Shown here piece by piece: positions 53,803 through 61,545 of a DNA stretch of 64,000 bases. The stretch is taken from the NCBI RefSeq assembly GCF_024649945.1, contig NZ_JANKMS010000002.1, forward strand, positions 682,001 to 746,000, read 5' to 3'. Source of the stretch: Flavobacterium panacis. Its GTDB lineage: Bacteria > Bacteroidota > Bacteroidia > Flavobacteriales > Flavobacteriaceae. The number at the start of each line of letters is the position of its first letter. The first letter of the stretch is position 1. A model generated the notes under the pieces. It was not told where the DNA came from. It made no database searches and was given only the letters and a program-made list of their open reading frames with translations. A program made the position numbers and the translations under genes.

Positions 53803-55254
53803 TTAAGTTCTTCTTTGTTTAAGGTCTGTTTCGATCTGCACTTCCATTTCTTTATTGATTTTATAGAAAAACAGCAATCCAGCTCCGATTAAAAAAGGGA
53901 TTGCAGGGAAAATACTCACTAGTAATTTGATTCCATTTATAGCTGTTTCTGACTGTTGAGGAGCATTTGGAACGTAATGAAAATAACCTAAAAATAAGGT
54001 TGTTAAAGCTCCTCCAATACTCAATCCTGCTTTTAATCCGACCATCATGGCAGAAAAGATAATCGCAGTGGCGCGACGGTTGTTCAGCCATTCTGAATAA
54101 TCGGCAACATCCGCAATCATCGCCCAAAGAATTGGTATTGTTATTCCGTAGAAAAAACCGTGTAAGATTTGAGAGAAGAATATCAATCCGATTGAAGCTG
54201 GCGGGAAAAAATAGAAAGCGATAATGAATAAAGTCGAAATGAATAAAAACAGTCCAAAAACATTTCGTTTTCCGTATTTGTCAGCTAAATTTTTAGAGAG
54301 TGTAATTCCAACAATCATAAAGATAATTCCTCCTGCATTAAATAAACCGAAACCTGCAGAAACAGGATCGTTACCAAAATGATTCAATCCAATTGTAGTT
54401 AGAAAATCCAATATTGGCTGAATAAAAACGGCTAATTGTTCTTTGTTTACATAATTCTCAAAATAATACACATACGAACCGCCTTTCATCGCCAAAGTCA
54501 CAAAAACCAAAGTCGTTAGCGTAAGCATAATGACCCAAGGTCTGTTTTTAATTAAATCGCTCAAATCTTCCTTAACACTTGACTTTTGTTCTGGTTTAGG
54601 AATGATTCTTTCCTTGGTCGTCAAAAAAGTAATTAAAAGCATAATCGTTCCAATAATAGCCAGAGCGGTCATTACTTTCTCAATTCCAACTGCTTTATCG
54701 CCGTTTCCAGCACTTTTGATAATGCCAAGCATGAAAACCTGAACGAAAAACTGAGCAAACATAACCGCTACAAAACGATACGATGACATACTGTTTCGTT
54801 CTTTCATATCGCCCGTGATTACACCGCTTAAAGCAGAATACGGTAAGTTATTTGCGGCATAAAAAAGCAATAATAAAGTATAGGTTGCAACAGCATAAAT
54901 AACTTTTCCTTTATAAGAGAAATCAGGAGTTGAAAATGCTAATAAAACCACTACTCCAAGCGGAATCGCGGTTATTAAAATCCACGGTCTGAATTTTCCC
55001 CATTTGGTGCTCGTTCGGTCTGCCAAAACCCCAATAATCGGATTAAAAATAAAGGCTGCAACAAGACCAACGATCAGCATAATGATGGAAGAATCGGTTG
55101 GAGATAAGCCGTAAATATCGGTGTAAAAATACGCCAGATACGTCATCAAAGTTTGAAAAACCAAATTAGCAGCCAAGTCTCCTAAGCTGTATCCTATTTT
55201 TTCTTTGATGGATAGTTTTTGTGAAATGTTAGTCATTCGTGGGTTTGTGGTCAT
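53803..55254 (-). CDS. GPH-family (MFS) sugar:cation symporter, probable xyloside transporter
   Basis: This 483-residue inner-membrane protein has about 12 hydrophobic helices. N-terminal KEKIGYSLGDLAANLVFQTLMTYLAYFYTDIYG is the signature of the glycoside-pentoside-hexuronide family (MelB, XynT, UidB), and RTSTKWGKFRPWILITAIPLG is its first cytoplasmic loop. The start may be the ATG at 55254 or at 55236 (MTNISQKLS); both have no strong ribosome-binding site. It should import xylose-containing oligosaccharides, or possibly hexuronides, with Na+ or H+. Its promoter lies between two CAATCGGTTG-type sites. It leads the transporter-GH43-GH43 operon. Confidence 0.92.
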   Translation of the reverse strand: MTTNPRMTNISQKLSIKEKIGYSLGDLAANLVFQTLMTYLAYFYTDIYGLSPTDSSIIMLIVGLVAAFIFNPIIGVLADRTSTKWGKFRPWILITAIPLGVVVLLAFSTPDFSYKGKVIYAVATYTLLLLFYAANNLPYSALSGVITGDMKERNSMSSYRFVAVMFAQFFVQVFMLGIIKSAGNGDKAVGIEKVMTALAIIGTIMLLITFLTTKERIIPKPEQKSSVKEDLSDLIKNRPWVIMLTLTTLVFVTLAMKGGSYVYYFENYVNKEQLAVFIQPILDFLTTIGLNHFGNDPVSAGFGLFNAGGIIFMIVGITLSKNLADKYGKRNVFGLFLFISTLFIIAFYFFPPASIGLIFFSQILHGFFYGITIPILWAMIADVADYSEWLNNRRATAIIFSAMMVGLKAGLSIGGALTTLFLGYFHYVPNAPQQSETAINGIKLLVSIFPAIPFLIGAGLLFFYKINKEMEVQIETDLKQRRT

Positions 55255-55366
55255 TTTGTTGATTAGTTATGTAAGCAAAAGTGGTTTCTAAAAAATAAAG
55301 TTAGTCAGTTTTTTGGTCATTTCTCATCCCTTCAAAATGATAAGATTGTTTAGATTTTCATTTAAA

Positions 55367-55376
55367 CAATCGGTTG
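55367..55376. promoter_or_regulatory. Operator-like site CAATCGGTTG downstream of the symporter promoter
   Basis: This exact 10-mer, in the form acaatcggttgtgt, lies in the predicted leader about 25-35 bases after the expected transcription start of the symporter operon. Confidence 0.65.
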
Positions 55377-55405
55377 TGTAAAATTAGACAAAAAAACATA
55401 TTATG

Positions 55406-55439
55406 CAAATTTACTTCACTTTATTTAAGTTATTTTCAA
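55406..55439 (-). promoter_or_regulatory. Promoter of the symporter-GH43 operon
   Basis: Minus strand: TTG (55439-55437), a 23-base spacer and TAAATTTG (55413-55406), matching TTG-N-TAnnTTTG. The leader to the first ATG would be about 145 bases. Confidence 0.5.
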
Positions 55440-55443
55440 ACCA

Positions 55444-55453
55444 CAACCGATTG
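55444..55453. promoter_or_regulatory. Operator-like site CAACCGATTG upstream of the symporter promoter
   Basis: This is an exact 10-mer in the opposite orientation to the site at 55367, with centres 77 bp apart. It lies just upstream of the -33 element and 36 bases after the GH10 stop. Confidence 0.65.
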
Positions 55454-55489
55454 TTGATAAATTTATCAAAACTTATGCTTTTTTAGTAT

Positions 55490-56599
55490 TTATTCTTTAG
55501 TTTCTTTAAGATTTAAAATACTATCGTAAGCTTTTTTATGTCGCAAATCTTTATCAAACGGCAAAGGATAATTTGTTCTTCCTTTTATTGGCCAGTCGTT
55601 TAACCAAGATTGTCCGTCCTGAACACCCCAAAAAGTAACTCTGCTGATTTTATCTTTGTGTTTCAAAAATAATTTAAAAATCGAAGCGTAACGTTCTGCA
55701 AGCTTGTTTTGAATAGAATCTGGCAAAGCATTCGGGTACGGATTCATTTTCGCACTTCCTTCAAATTTCTGACTGATCTCTGCTCCTTTTAAATCCCACG
55801 GATTTGGTAAAACTGTAATATCCAATTCGGTAAACGCAACTTTAATTCCTAACGCTGAATATTCTAAAATGCTTTTTTCAATTTCTTCTATTGACGGACT
55901 GTTTAATCTCCAATGTCCTTGAATTCCAACTCCGTCAACCTTTCCTCCTTCTGCTTTTATTTTTTTGATTAAAGTAATTGCTCCTGCTCTTTTTGCTGGT
56001 TCTTCAATGTTATAATCGTTATAATACAATTCAGCCTTTGGATCTGCTTTTGCCGCTAATTTGAAAGCATCAACTAAATATTTTTCGCCAAGTGTTTTCA
56101 AAAAAACCGATTGCCTCAAAGTTCCATCTTCGTTTAAAGCTTCGTTTACAACATCCCAAGAATTGATTTTTCCTTTGTATTTTGAAACAATCGTATTGAT
56201 ATGATCCTGCATAAAAGCCTTCATTTCTGTGCTATCAGCGATTTTCTCCATCCAAGGTGCTAATTGACTGTGCCATATCAAAGTATGACCGTGAATAAAC
56301 ATTTTATTCTTCTCACCATAAGCCACGAATTTATCAGATAAAGTAAAATCATATTTATCTTTTTGCGGATGCGTGTACATTGATTTCATAATATTCTCAG
56401 CTGTAATGGCATCGAATTCTTTACGAATCAACGAATCTTCTTTCGCATTTTTAACTTCGATTTGATCAGCGCTTAAAGCAGTTCCAATATAGAAATCGTT
56501 TTTATAAGCATCCTTTAATGAAGCAGTTTCTTTCTGCGAAGTACAACTTACAGCCAGCAAGGTCGTGACGGCAAATAAATAAGGTTTAATGAATTTCAT
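55490..56599 (-). CDS. GH10 endo-beta-1,4-xylanase, lipoprotein
   Basis: This 369-residue protein is a single GH10 barrel. Lipobox Cys19 is followed by TSQKET without an early acidic pair, suggesting a periplasmic location, unlike the large GH10 at 36216. GHTLIWHSQLAPW (104-116), acid/base Glu153 in WDVVNEA and nucleophile Glu258 in FTELDI are all present, with VQDGQSWLNDWP near the end. It would shorten imported xylo-oligosaccharides after decoration is removed. It is the last gene of the GH67-SDR-UxuA-GH115 block. The 191 bases before it hold a long inverted repeat rather than an obvious promoter. Confidence 0.95.
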   Translation of the reverse strand: MKFIKPYLFAVTTLLAVSCTSQKETASLKDAYKNDFYIGTALSADQIEVKNAKEDSLIRKEFDAITAENIMKSMYTHPQKDKYDFTLSDKFVAYGEKNKMFIHGHTLIWHSQLAPWMEKIADSTEMKAFMQDHINTIVSKYKGKINSWDVVNEALNEDGTLRQSVFLKTLGEKYLVDAFKLAAKADPKAELYYNDYNIEEPAKRAGAITLIKKIKAEGGKVDGVGIQGHWRLNSPSIEEIEKSILEYSALGIKVAFTELDITVLPNPWDLKGAEISQKFEGSAKMNPYPNALPDSIQNKLAERYASIFKLFLKHKDKISRVTFWGVQDGQSWLNDWPIKGRTNYPLPFDKDLRHKKAYDSILNLKETKE

Positions 56600-56662
56600 A
56601 TGTTTTGGTTTAAATAGTTAATCGTCTCTTCACTTTTAAATCTACAACGGTATTTCTCAATC

Positions 56663-56766
56663 TTGTCATTCCGACGAAGTAGGAATCTCCGTAAGTAGCT
56701 CCTCAACGAGAATCGCCAATCTTTGTAGAGTTTCTTGTGGAGATTCCTCCTTCGTCGGAATGACAA
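56663..56766. repeat. Long inverted repeat family A, copy 4
   Basis: A 104-bp element with arms ttgtcattccgacgaag and cttcgtcggaatgacaa and a central part (gtaagtagctcctcaacg, gccaatctttgtagag) close to copy 1. It lies between the GH115 and GH10 genes. Confidence 0.88.
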
Positions 56767-56790
56767 AAAGGACGTGTTTCCGTTATGTTA

Positions 56791-59400
56791 TTACTCCTTC
56801 CTAAAACTTTCAGGTGGTCCCAAATACGACTCCAAAACCTTTCCTTCTTCCGTTTCAATTACAATTTTCTGAAACACCAAAGCCGAATCAATCGCATAAA
56901 TTTTCAAAACATGATTTCCTGCATTTTCTATTTGATGCGTCGAGGTTATAATCTTAATATTATTCGCCACCGATTCTGCCCAATTTTTCTCTGATGAATC
57001 TGCGTTGAGGTTCATGATTTGTGGTTTCTCCGAATCGAAAGCAATTCCGTATTTTAATCCTTCTCCAATTTTAAAATTGATTGTCGGCGAAAAATAGGCG
57101 TTTACCTTTACTTTTCCTTTGCTAAAAAAATGAACATCATATTCTAATCTTGGCGATTGTTCTGAAATATCAATCGGCTGAATATTCGAAGGTTTTATTG
57201 TTATTCCTGCATCTGTTTTACCAAGATTCGGAATTACAGTCCATTTTACTGAATCTGAATTTATGGCTTTTGAATAATTTTTGCTTTCTATTGAAATATA
57301 ACCGTCGTTCTCTATAAAACCATGAACTTCAGCTAAATATTGATTTTTGCTAGTTGATGTTTCCTTTTTTGCCATCTCTTCAGCACTTATAACTTTTATC
57401 GCTTGAACTTCAGGCGCAATTTTCCTTGTTTTCGGAATCACATTTTTATCCGGCTGTTGCCAATTATCATAACCAATATGCGTCTGAGACATCATATGAT
57501 TCCATTTGCCGTTTGCTAATTTTGTGTGATAATAATTCGTCAGTTCACTGTCTTTTTTGAATAACTCTTTTACTTTTTCAGCATACTCATTTGCAAGGGT
57601 ATTTCCCTGTTCTGCATACAAATGATTTTTAGCGGTTGCAACATACAATTCATTCAAATTCGAGCTTGCCAAAACAGGAAACAAAACCAGCTGATAAAAA
57701 GCATCTTTATATTCGGGTTGTAATTTTTCGTTTATCGAATTGGCTTTTTCTACCAATTTTTGATAATCAGCAACAACTCGATCAGCTTCATTATAATTAG
57801 TTATGCTATAAGTTTTAGCATCCAATAATTCTGGTTTTCTGCGCGCATTGTATTTGGTGTACAATTTTAAAATTTCGGCAATTTCTTCTGCAAACTGATT
57901 TCCGAAATTCTCTTTTGCCCAATTCACATAATAATCTTGTAGATTTCCAGCGTTAAACTTTTCAGGATTCCAAGCCATATCCAAGAAAAACTCAATCGGA
58001 AATTCCATTGGTTTAATATCGCCTACATTTACAATCCAAATTTTATCAACTCCAGATTGATACGCCAAATCCATTTGCTCCCAAGTTCGTTCAATTTGGT
58101 TCGTGTTGATCCATTTGTAATTTCGTGGACCGCCGACATAGTCAAAATGATAATAAATTCCGTAACCTCCTTTTCTTGGTTTTGCATTTAGTTCTGGCAA
58201 TTTGCGGATATTTCCCCAATTGTCATCGCACAATAAAAGCGTCACATCATCCGGAACTCGCATTCCTTTGTCGTAATAATCTTGAACTTCTTTGTAGAGT
58301 GCCCACATTTGAGGCGTTGCTTCAATCGGTTTTTTGGTTACTTCCTGAATGATATTTCGCTGGGTTTTGACAATATTTTCCAATAAATCAATTGCAGTTC
58401 CTTCCGTCATCGGTTCGTCACCATCGCCACGCATTCCAATTGTGACAAGGGTTTCTTTGTTTCCCATTCTTTTAATTCCCTCTTTCCAGAAATTAATCAA
58501 GGCTTCCGAATTGGTATTGAAATCCCATTTACCATTTGCTTTTCCCCATTCTGCATGAGCTCGCGTTAAGGGTTCATGATGCGAAGTTCCCATTACAATT
58601 CCGTATTCATCGGCCAAGACAGCATTTTGGGGATCTTCGACATAAAACATTCTGCCCCACATTGCAGGCCATAAATAATTTCCTTTCATTCTCAGGATCA
58701 ATTCAAAAACAGTATCGTAGAATTTCGAATTGAATCCGCCGTATTTTTCAAAAGCCCAACCCGTCAAAGCTGGAGCTTCATCGTTTATGAAAATACCGCG
58801 GTATTTTACTTTTGGCTCACCTTGCGAATGAACACCAGACAAAACATGCAATTCTGATTGTTTTTTCACCGGAACATCTGCCCAGAAATACCAAGGCGAA
58901 ATTCCAATCTGACTCGATAAATCGTAAATTCCATAAATAGTTCCTCTTTTATCTGAACCTGCAATAACCAAAGCTTTCTTGATTCCTTTAAATGGATTTT
59001 CAACAATTTGAGTGGTAAATTTTTCCCATTTTCCTTGAAGTTCATTCTTATCAACTTTTCCTTTTTTGACTAATTGATCAATGATTTCGCTTTTTCCTAA
59101 TGTGCCAATTATGACAACAAAATCTTCTGCTTCTGAGATTTTTTTAATTCTTTTTGGATGTAAATCTGAAACTTTAAAAATGTCATTTTCTAAATGTCCC
59201 ACCACTTTTAAAACTCCTGCATAATCTTTATCGCTCACCAAAATCGAAGCTGTTTTTCCTTTTGAAACTAAAGGGAAATTTTCGCTTGAAGATTGATTTA
59301 CTATATATTTCTCTGGATTTATAGCGTACGATTTTGTGCTTAATCCGATTAGGAAAAGCAGTGAGATGATGTAGGAAGTTTTGTTTTTTAAAGAAGTCAT
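56791..59400 (-). CDS. GH115 xylan alpha-1,2-(4-O-methyl)glucuronidase
   Basis: This 869-residue protein has a type I signal peptide (cleavage near KSYA). An N-terminal alpha/beta domain (about 45-185; ALVIAGSDKRGTIYGIYDLSSQIGISPWYFWADVP) precedes the TIM barrel (RGIFINDEAPALTGWA, LRMKGNYLWPAMWG, MGTSHHEPLTRAHAEW, LCDDNWGNIRKLP). A C-terminal helical region and a beta-sandwich follow. These are the hallmark segments of GH115, and the length is normal. It removes glucuronic or methylglucuronic acid from internal as well as terminal xylose, in the periplasm. The locus also has a GH67, which takes only the terminal positions, so the pair covers both cases. Confidence 0.94.
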   Translation of the reverse strand: MTSLKNKTSYIISLLFLIGLSTKSYAINPEKYIVNQSSSENFPLVSKGKTASILVSDKDYAGVLKVVGHLENDIFKVSDLHPKRIKKISEAEDFVVIIGTLGKSEIIDQLVKKGKVDKNELQGKWEKFTTQIVENPFKGIKKALVIAGSDKRGTIYGIYDLSSQIGISPWYFWADVPVKKQSELHVLSGVHSQGEPKVKYRGIFINDEAPALTGWAFEKYGGFNSKFYDTVFELILRMKGNYLWPAMWGRMFYVEDPQNAVLADEYGIVMGTSHHEPLTRAHAEWGKANGKWDFNTNSEALINFWKEGIKRMGNKETLVTIGMRGDGDEPMTEGTAIDLLENIVKTQRNIIQEVTKKPIEATPQMWALYKEVQDYYDKGMRVPDDVTLLLCDDNWGNIRKLPELNAKPRKGGYGIYYHFDYVGGPRNYKWINTNQIERTWEQMDLAYQSGVDKIWIVNVGDIKPMEFPIEFFLDMAWNPEKFNAGNLQDYYVNWAKENFGNQFAEEIAEILKLYTKYNARRKPELLDAKTYSITNYNEADRVVADYQKLVEKANSINEKLQPEYKDAFYQLVLFPVLASSNLNELYVATAKNHLYAEQGNTLANEYAEKVKELFKKDSELTNYYHTKLANGKWNHMMSQTHIGYDNWQQPDKNVIPKTRKIAPEVQAIKVISAEEMAKKETSTSKNQYLAEVHGFIENDGYISIESKNYSKAINSDSVKWTVIPNLGKTDAGITIKPSNIQPIDISEQSPRLEYDVHFFSKGKVKVNAYFSPTINFKIGEGLKYGIAFDSEKPQIMNLNADSSEKNWAESVANNIKIITSTHQIENAGNHVLKIYAIDSALVFQKIVIETEEGKVLESYLGPPESFRKE

Positions 59401-59418
59401 GGCAAGTTTTTTATTTAA

Positions 59419-59490
59419 TCTCGCAAAGTCGCAAAGTTTTATTTAAAAGCTTAAAAGAAAAAGTCTTTGCGCCTTCGCGTCTTTGCGAGA
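59419..59490. repeat. CTCGCAAAG inverted repeat, copy 2
   Basis: tctcgcaaag and ctttgcgaga end a 72-bp element made of tcgcaaag and cgcgtctttgcg units, between the UxuA and GH115 genes. It is the same type as 32150-32206. Confidence 0.75.
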
Positions 59491-59511
59491 AATTTTCTGC
59501 GCAAAAGACTT

Positions 59512-60684
59512 TTACAAATTCAATTTGTAAGCAATTCCCATTTCTAAACCTCTCAACTCGGCAAGACCTTTTAATCTCCCCGTTAAAGAATAGCCTGGAT
59601 ATGTTTCTGTTTTTTCATCTACTTCGTGAAGAAAACCGTGATCTGGACGCATGGGCAGACTTACTTTGGTTTTATTCATCACCAGCAATAATTTTTCTAC
59701 AATTGCACTCATATTAGCATCACCATTTAAATGCTCCGATTCTCTGAAAATAGTTTCGCTTTCGCGAATGGTATTTCTTAGATGCAAAAAATGAATTCGG
59801 TTTTCGTGGTCATCGATTATTTTTTCCAGATTATTTTTTGGATCAGCGCTTAATGAACCCGCACAATAACACAATCCATTGGTTATAGAAGGAACTGCAT
59901 TGAAAATCGCTTTCAAATCGGCTTCTGTTGAAACAATTCTTGGAAGTCCCAAAACCGAAAACGGTGGATCGTCTGGATGAATTGCTAATTTTTGTCCGTT
60001 TTGCTCTGCAATTGGCGTTACTTCTGATAGAAAATAAATCAGATTTTCTCTTAGTTTTTCATTATTGATGTCAGCATAATTTTCTAAAAGAGCTAAAATC
60101 TGTTCTGCAGTAAAATTGATTTTACTTCCTGGCAATCCCAACAAAACATTTTTAAATAACAACGCTTTTTCATCTTCAGACAATTGATTTCCAAACTGCA
60201 ACGCTTTTTCTTTTTCAGCATCGGAATAATCATTTTCTGAATTTGGTCTTTTCAAAAGAAACACATCAAAATACGTAAACGCATCTTGGTTGTACAGCAA
60301 AGCTTTGCTTCCATCTGTATTTATAAAATTATGATTGGTTCTCACCCAATCCAAAATCGGCATGAAATTGTAGGTAATGATTTTGATGCCGCAATCTGCT
60401 AGATTCTTTAAACTGATTTTATAATTTTCAATGTATTGCAAATAATTTCCAGAAGCGCGCTTGATTTCTTCATGAACTGGGAGACTTTCTACAACCTTCC
60501 ATTCTAAACCTGCATTTCGAATCATCTCTTGTCTTTCCTGAATATCTTGAACCGACCAGATTTCACCAACTGGAATTTGATGCAAAGCAGTTACGATTCC
60601 TGTTGCTCCGGCTTGTTTAATGTCGATAAGTTTTACGTTGTCTTGAGGTCCAAACCAACGCATGGTTTGTTGCATTTTTATCAT
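59512..60684 (-). CDS. uxuA: Mannonate dehydratase
   Basis: This 390-residue cytoplasmic enzyme starts MIKMQQTMRWFGPQDNVKLIDIKQAGATGIVTALHQIP, the standard UxuA N-terminus. KISLKNLADCGIKIITYNFMPILDWVRT, AIHPDDPPFSVLGLPRIVST with metal-binding His/Asp, and SLPMRPDHGFLHEVDE are conserved blocks. It converts D-mannonate to 2-keto-3-deoxygluconate. It follows the SDR gene, which would supply mannonate, and precedes GH115, which releases the uronic acid. The start could also be the Met at residue 4. The glucuronate isomerase needed before these steps is not in the window. Confidence 0.97.
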   Translation of the reverse strand: MIKMQQTMRWFGPQDNVKLIDIKQAGATGIVTALHQIPVGEIWSVQDIQERQEMIRNAGLEWKVVESLPVHEEIKRASGNYLQYIENYKISLKNLADCGIKIITYNFMPILDWVRTNHNFINTDGSKALLYNQDAFTYFDVFLLKRPNSENDYSDAEKEKALQFGNQLSEDEKALLFKNVLLGLPGSKINFTAEQILALLENYADINNEKLRENLIYFLSEVTPIAEQNGQKLAIHPDDPPFSVLGLPRIVSTEADLKAIFNAVPSITNGLCYCAGSLSADPKNNLEKIIDDHENRIHFLHLRNTIRESETIFRESEHLNGDANMSAIVEKLLLVMNKTKVSLPMRPDHGFLHEVDEKTETYPGYSLTGRLKGLAELRGLEMGIAYKLNL

Positions 60685-60698
60685 ACTTCTTTTTTTTT

Positions 60699-60782
60699 AT
60701 GCCACGAAGGCGCTAAGACACTAAGTTTTTTTCTTTACAATCTTTTAAAATAAATCTTTGTGTCTTAGCGCCTTTGTGGCAT
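60699..60782. repeat. ATGCCACGAAGGCGCTAAG inverted repeat
   Basis: 23-bp arms (60699-60721 with 60760-60782) carry one mismatch around a 38-base AT-rich centre. It fills most of the gap between the SDR and UxuA genes. Confidence 0.8.
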
Positions 60783-60791
60783 TTCACACAA

Positions 60792-61529
60792 TTAAAACCC
60801 AATACTATTTCCTCCATCAACTGGCAAAATAGTTCCAGTAGTATATTTTGATTCGCTCAAAGCAAAATAATAAACCGCATCTGCAATATCAGAAGGTTCT
60901 CCTAAGAACCCCATTGGAGTTCTTCCTAGTACTTTATTTTTTCTTTCTGGATCATTATCCAAAGCTGTGGCAGACATTTTGGTTTTAATAAATCCAGGAG
61001 CGATACAGTTTACACGAATTCCCGCTGGAGCTAATTCTGTTGCCATAGCGCGTGTCATAGACTCAATTGCACCTTTACTTGCCGAATACGCTATTACTTT
61101 TGGAATTCCGTATTGAGATGCCATCGAACTAATATTGATGATACTTCCACTTCCATTAGATTTCATGTTTTTAACCACTTCTCTACTTACTGCAAAAACA
61201 CTCAATAAATTAGTATGAATTATCGAAAGAAAATCTTCATCAGTTACCTCTGGAATTTCTTTTTTCATGTTGATTCCAGCGTTATTTACCAAAATATCAA
61301 TTGGATTTTCTTTTATGATACTTTCAATCATCGCAGGAATTCCAGCTAAATTATTCAGGTCAAAGATTACTGGAATAGCATTTTCTCCAATTTCCTTACA
61401 GGCGTCTTCTGTTTTTTCTTTTGATCTTCCGATTATGTAAGTTTTAATTCCGTTATCACAAAGTTTTTTTGCTGTTGCAAAGCCTAATCCCGAATTTCCT
61501 CCGGTTACAATTGCTGTTTTATTGCTCAT
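60792..61529 (-). CDS. SDR-family oxidoreductase, probable D-mannonate/fructuronate oxidoreductase
   Basis: This 245-residue classical short-chain dehydrogenase starts at MSNKTAIVTGG. A frame extension with TTG and ATG overlaps the GH67 gene and is not used. The cofactor motif TGGNSGLG (9-16) and NNAG (82-85) are present. The catalytic Ser is in NISSMAS (132-138), with Tyr148 and Lys152 in YSASK. Its position between GH67 and mannonate dehydratase suggests it replaces the long-chain enzyme UxuB by reducing fructuronate to mannonate. That reaction is inferred from context; SDR substrate cannot be read from motifs. The GH67 stop is 17 bases upstream, so they are co-transcribed. Confidence 0.88.
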   Translation of the reverse strand: MSNKTAIVTGGNSGLGFATAKKLCDNGIKTYIIGRSKEKTEDACKEIGENAIPVIFDLNNLAGIPAMIESIIKENPIDILVNNAGINMKKEIPEVTDEDFLSIIHTNLLSVFAVSREVVKNMKSNGSGSIINISSMASQYGIPKVIAYSASKGAIESMTRAMATELAPAGIRVNCIAPGFIKTKMSATALDNDPERKNKVLGRTPMGFLGEPSDIADAVYYFALSESKYTTGTILPVDGGNSIGF

Positions 61530-61545
61530 AATTTTTAAAATATAT

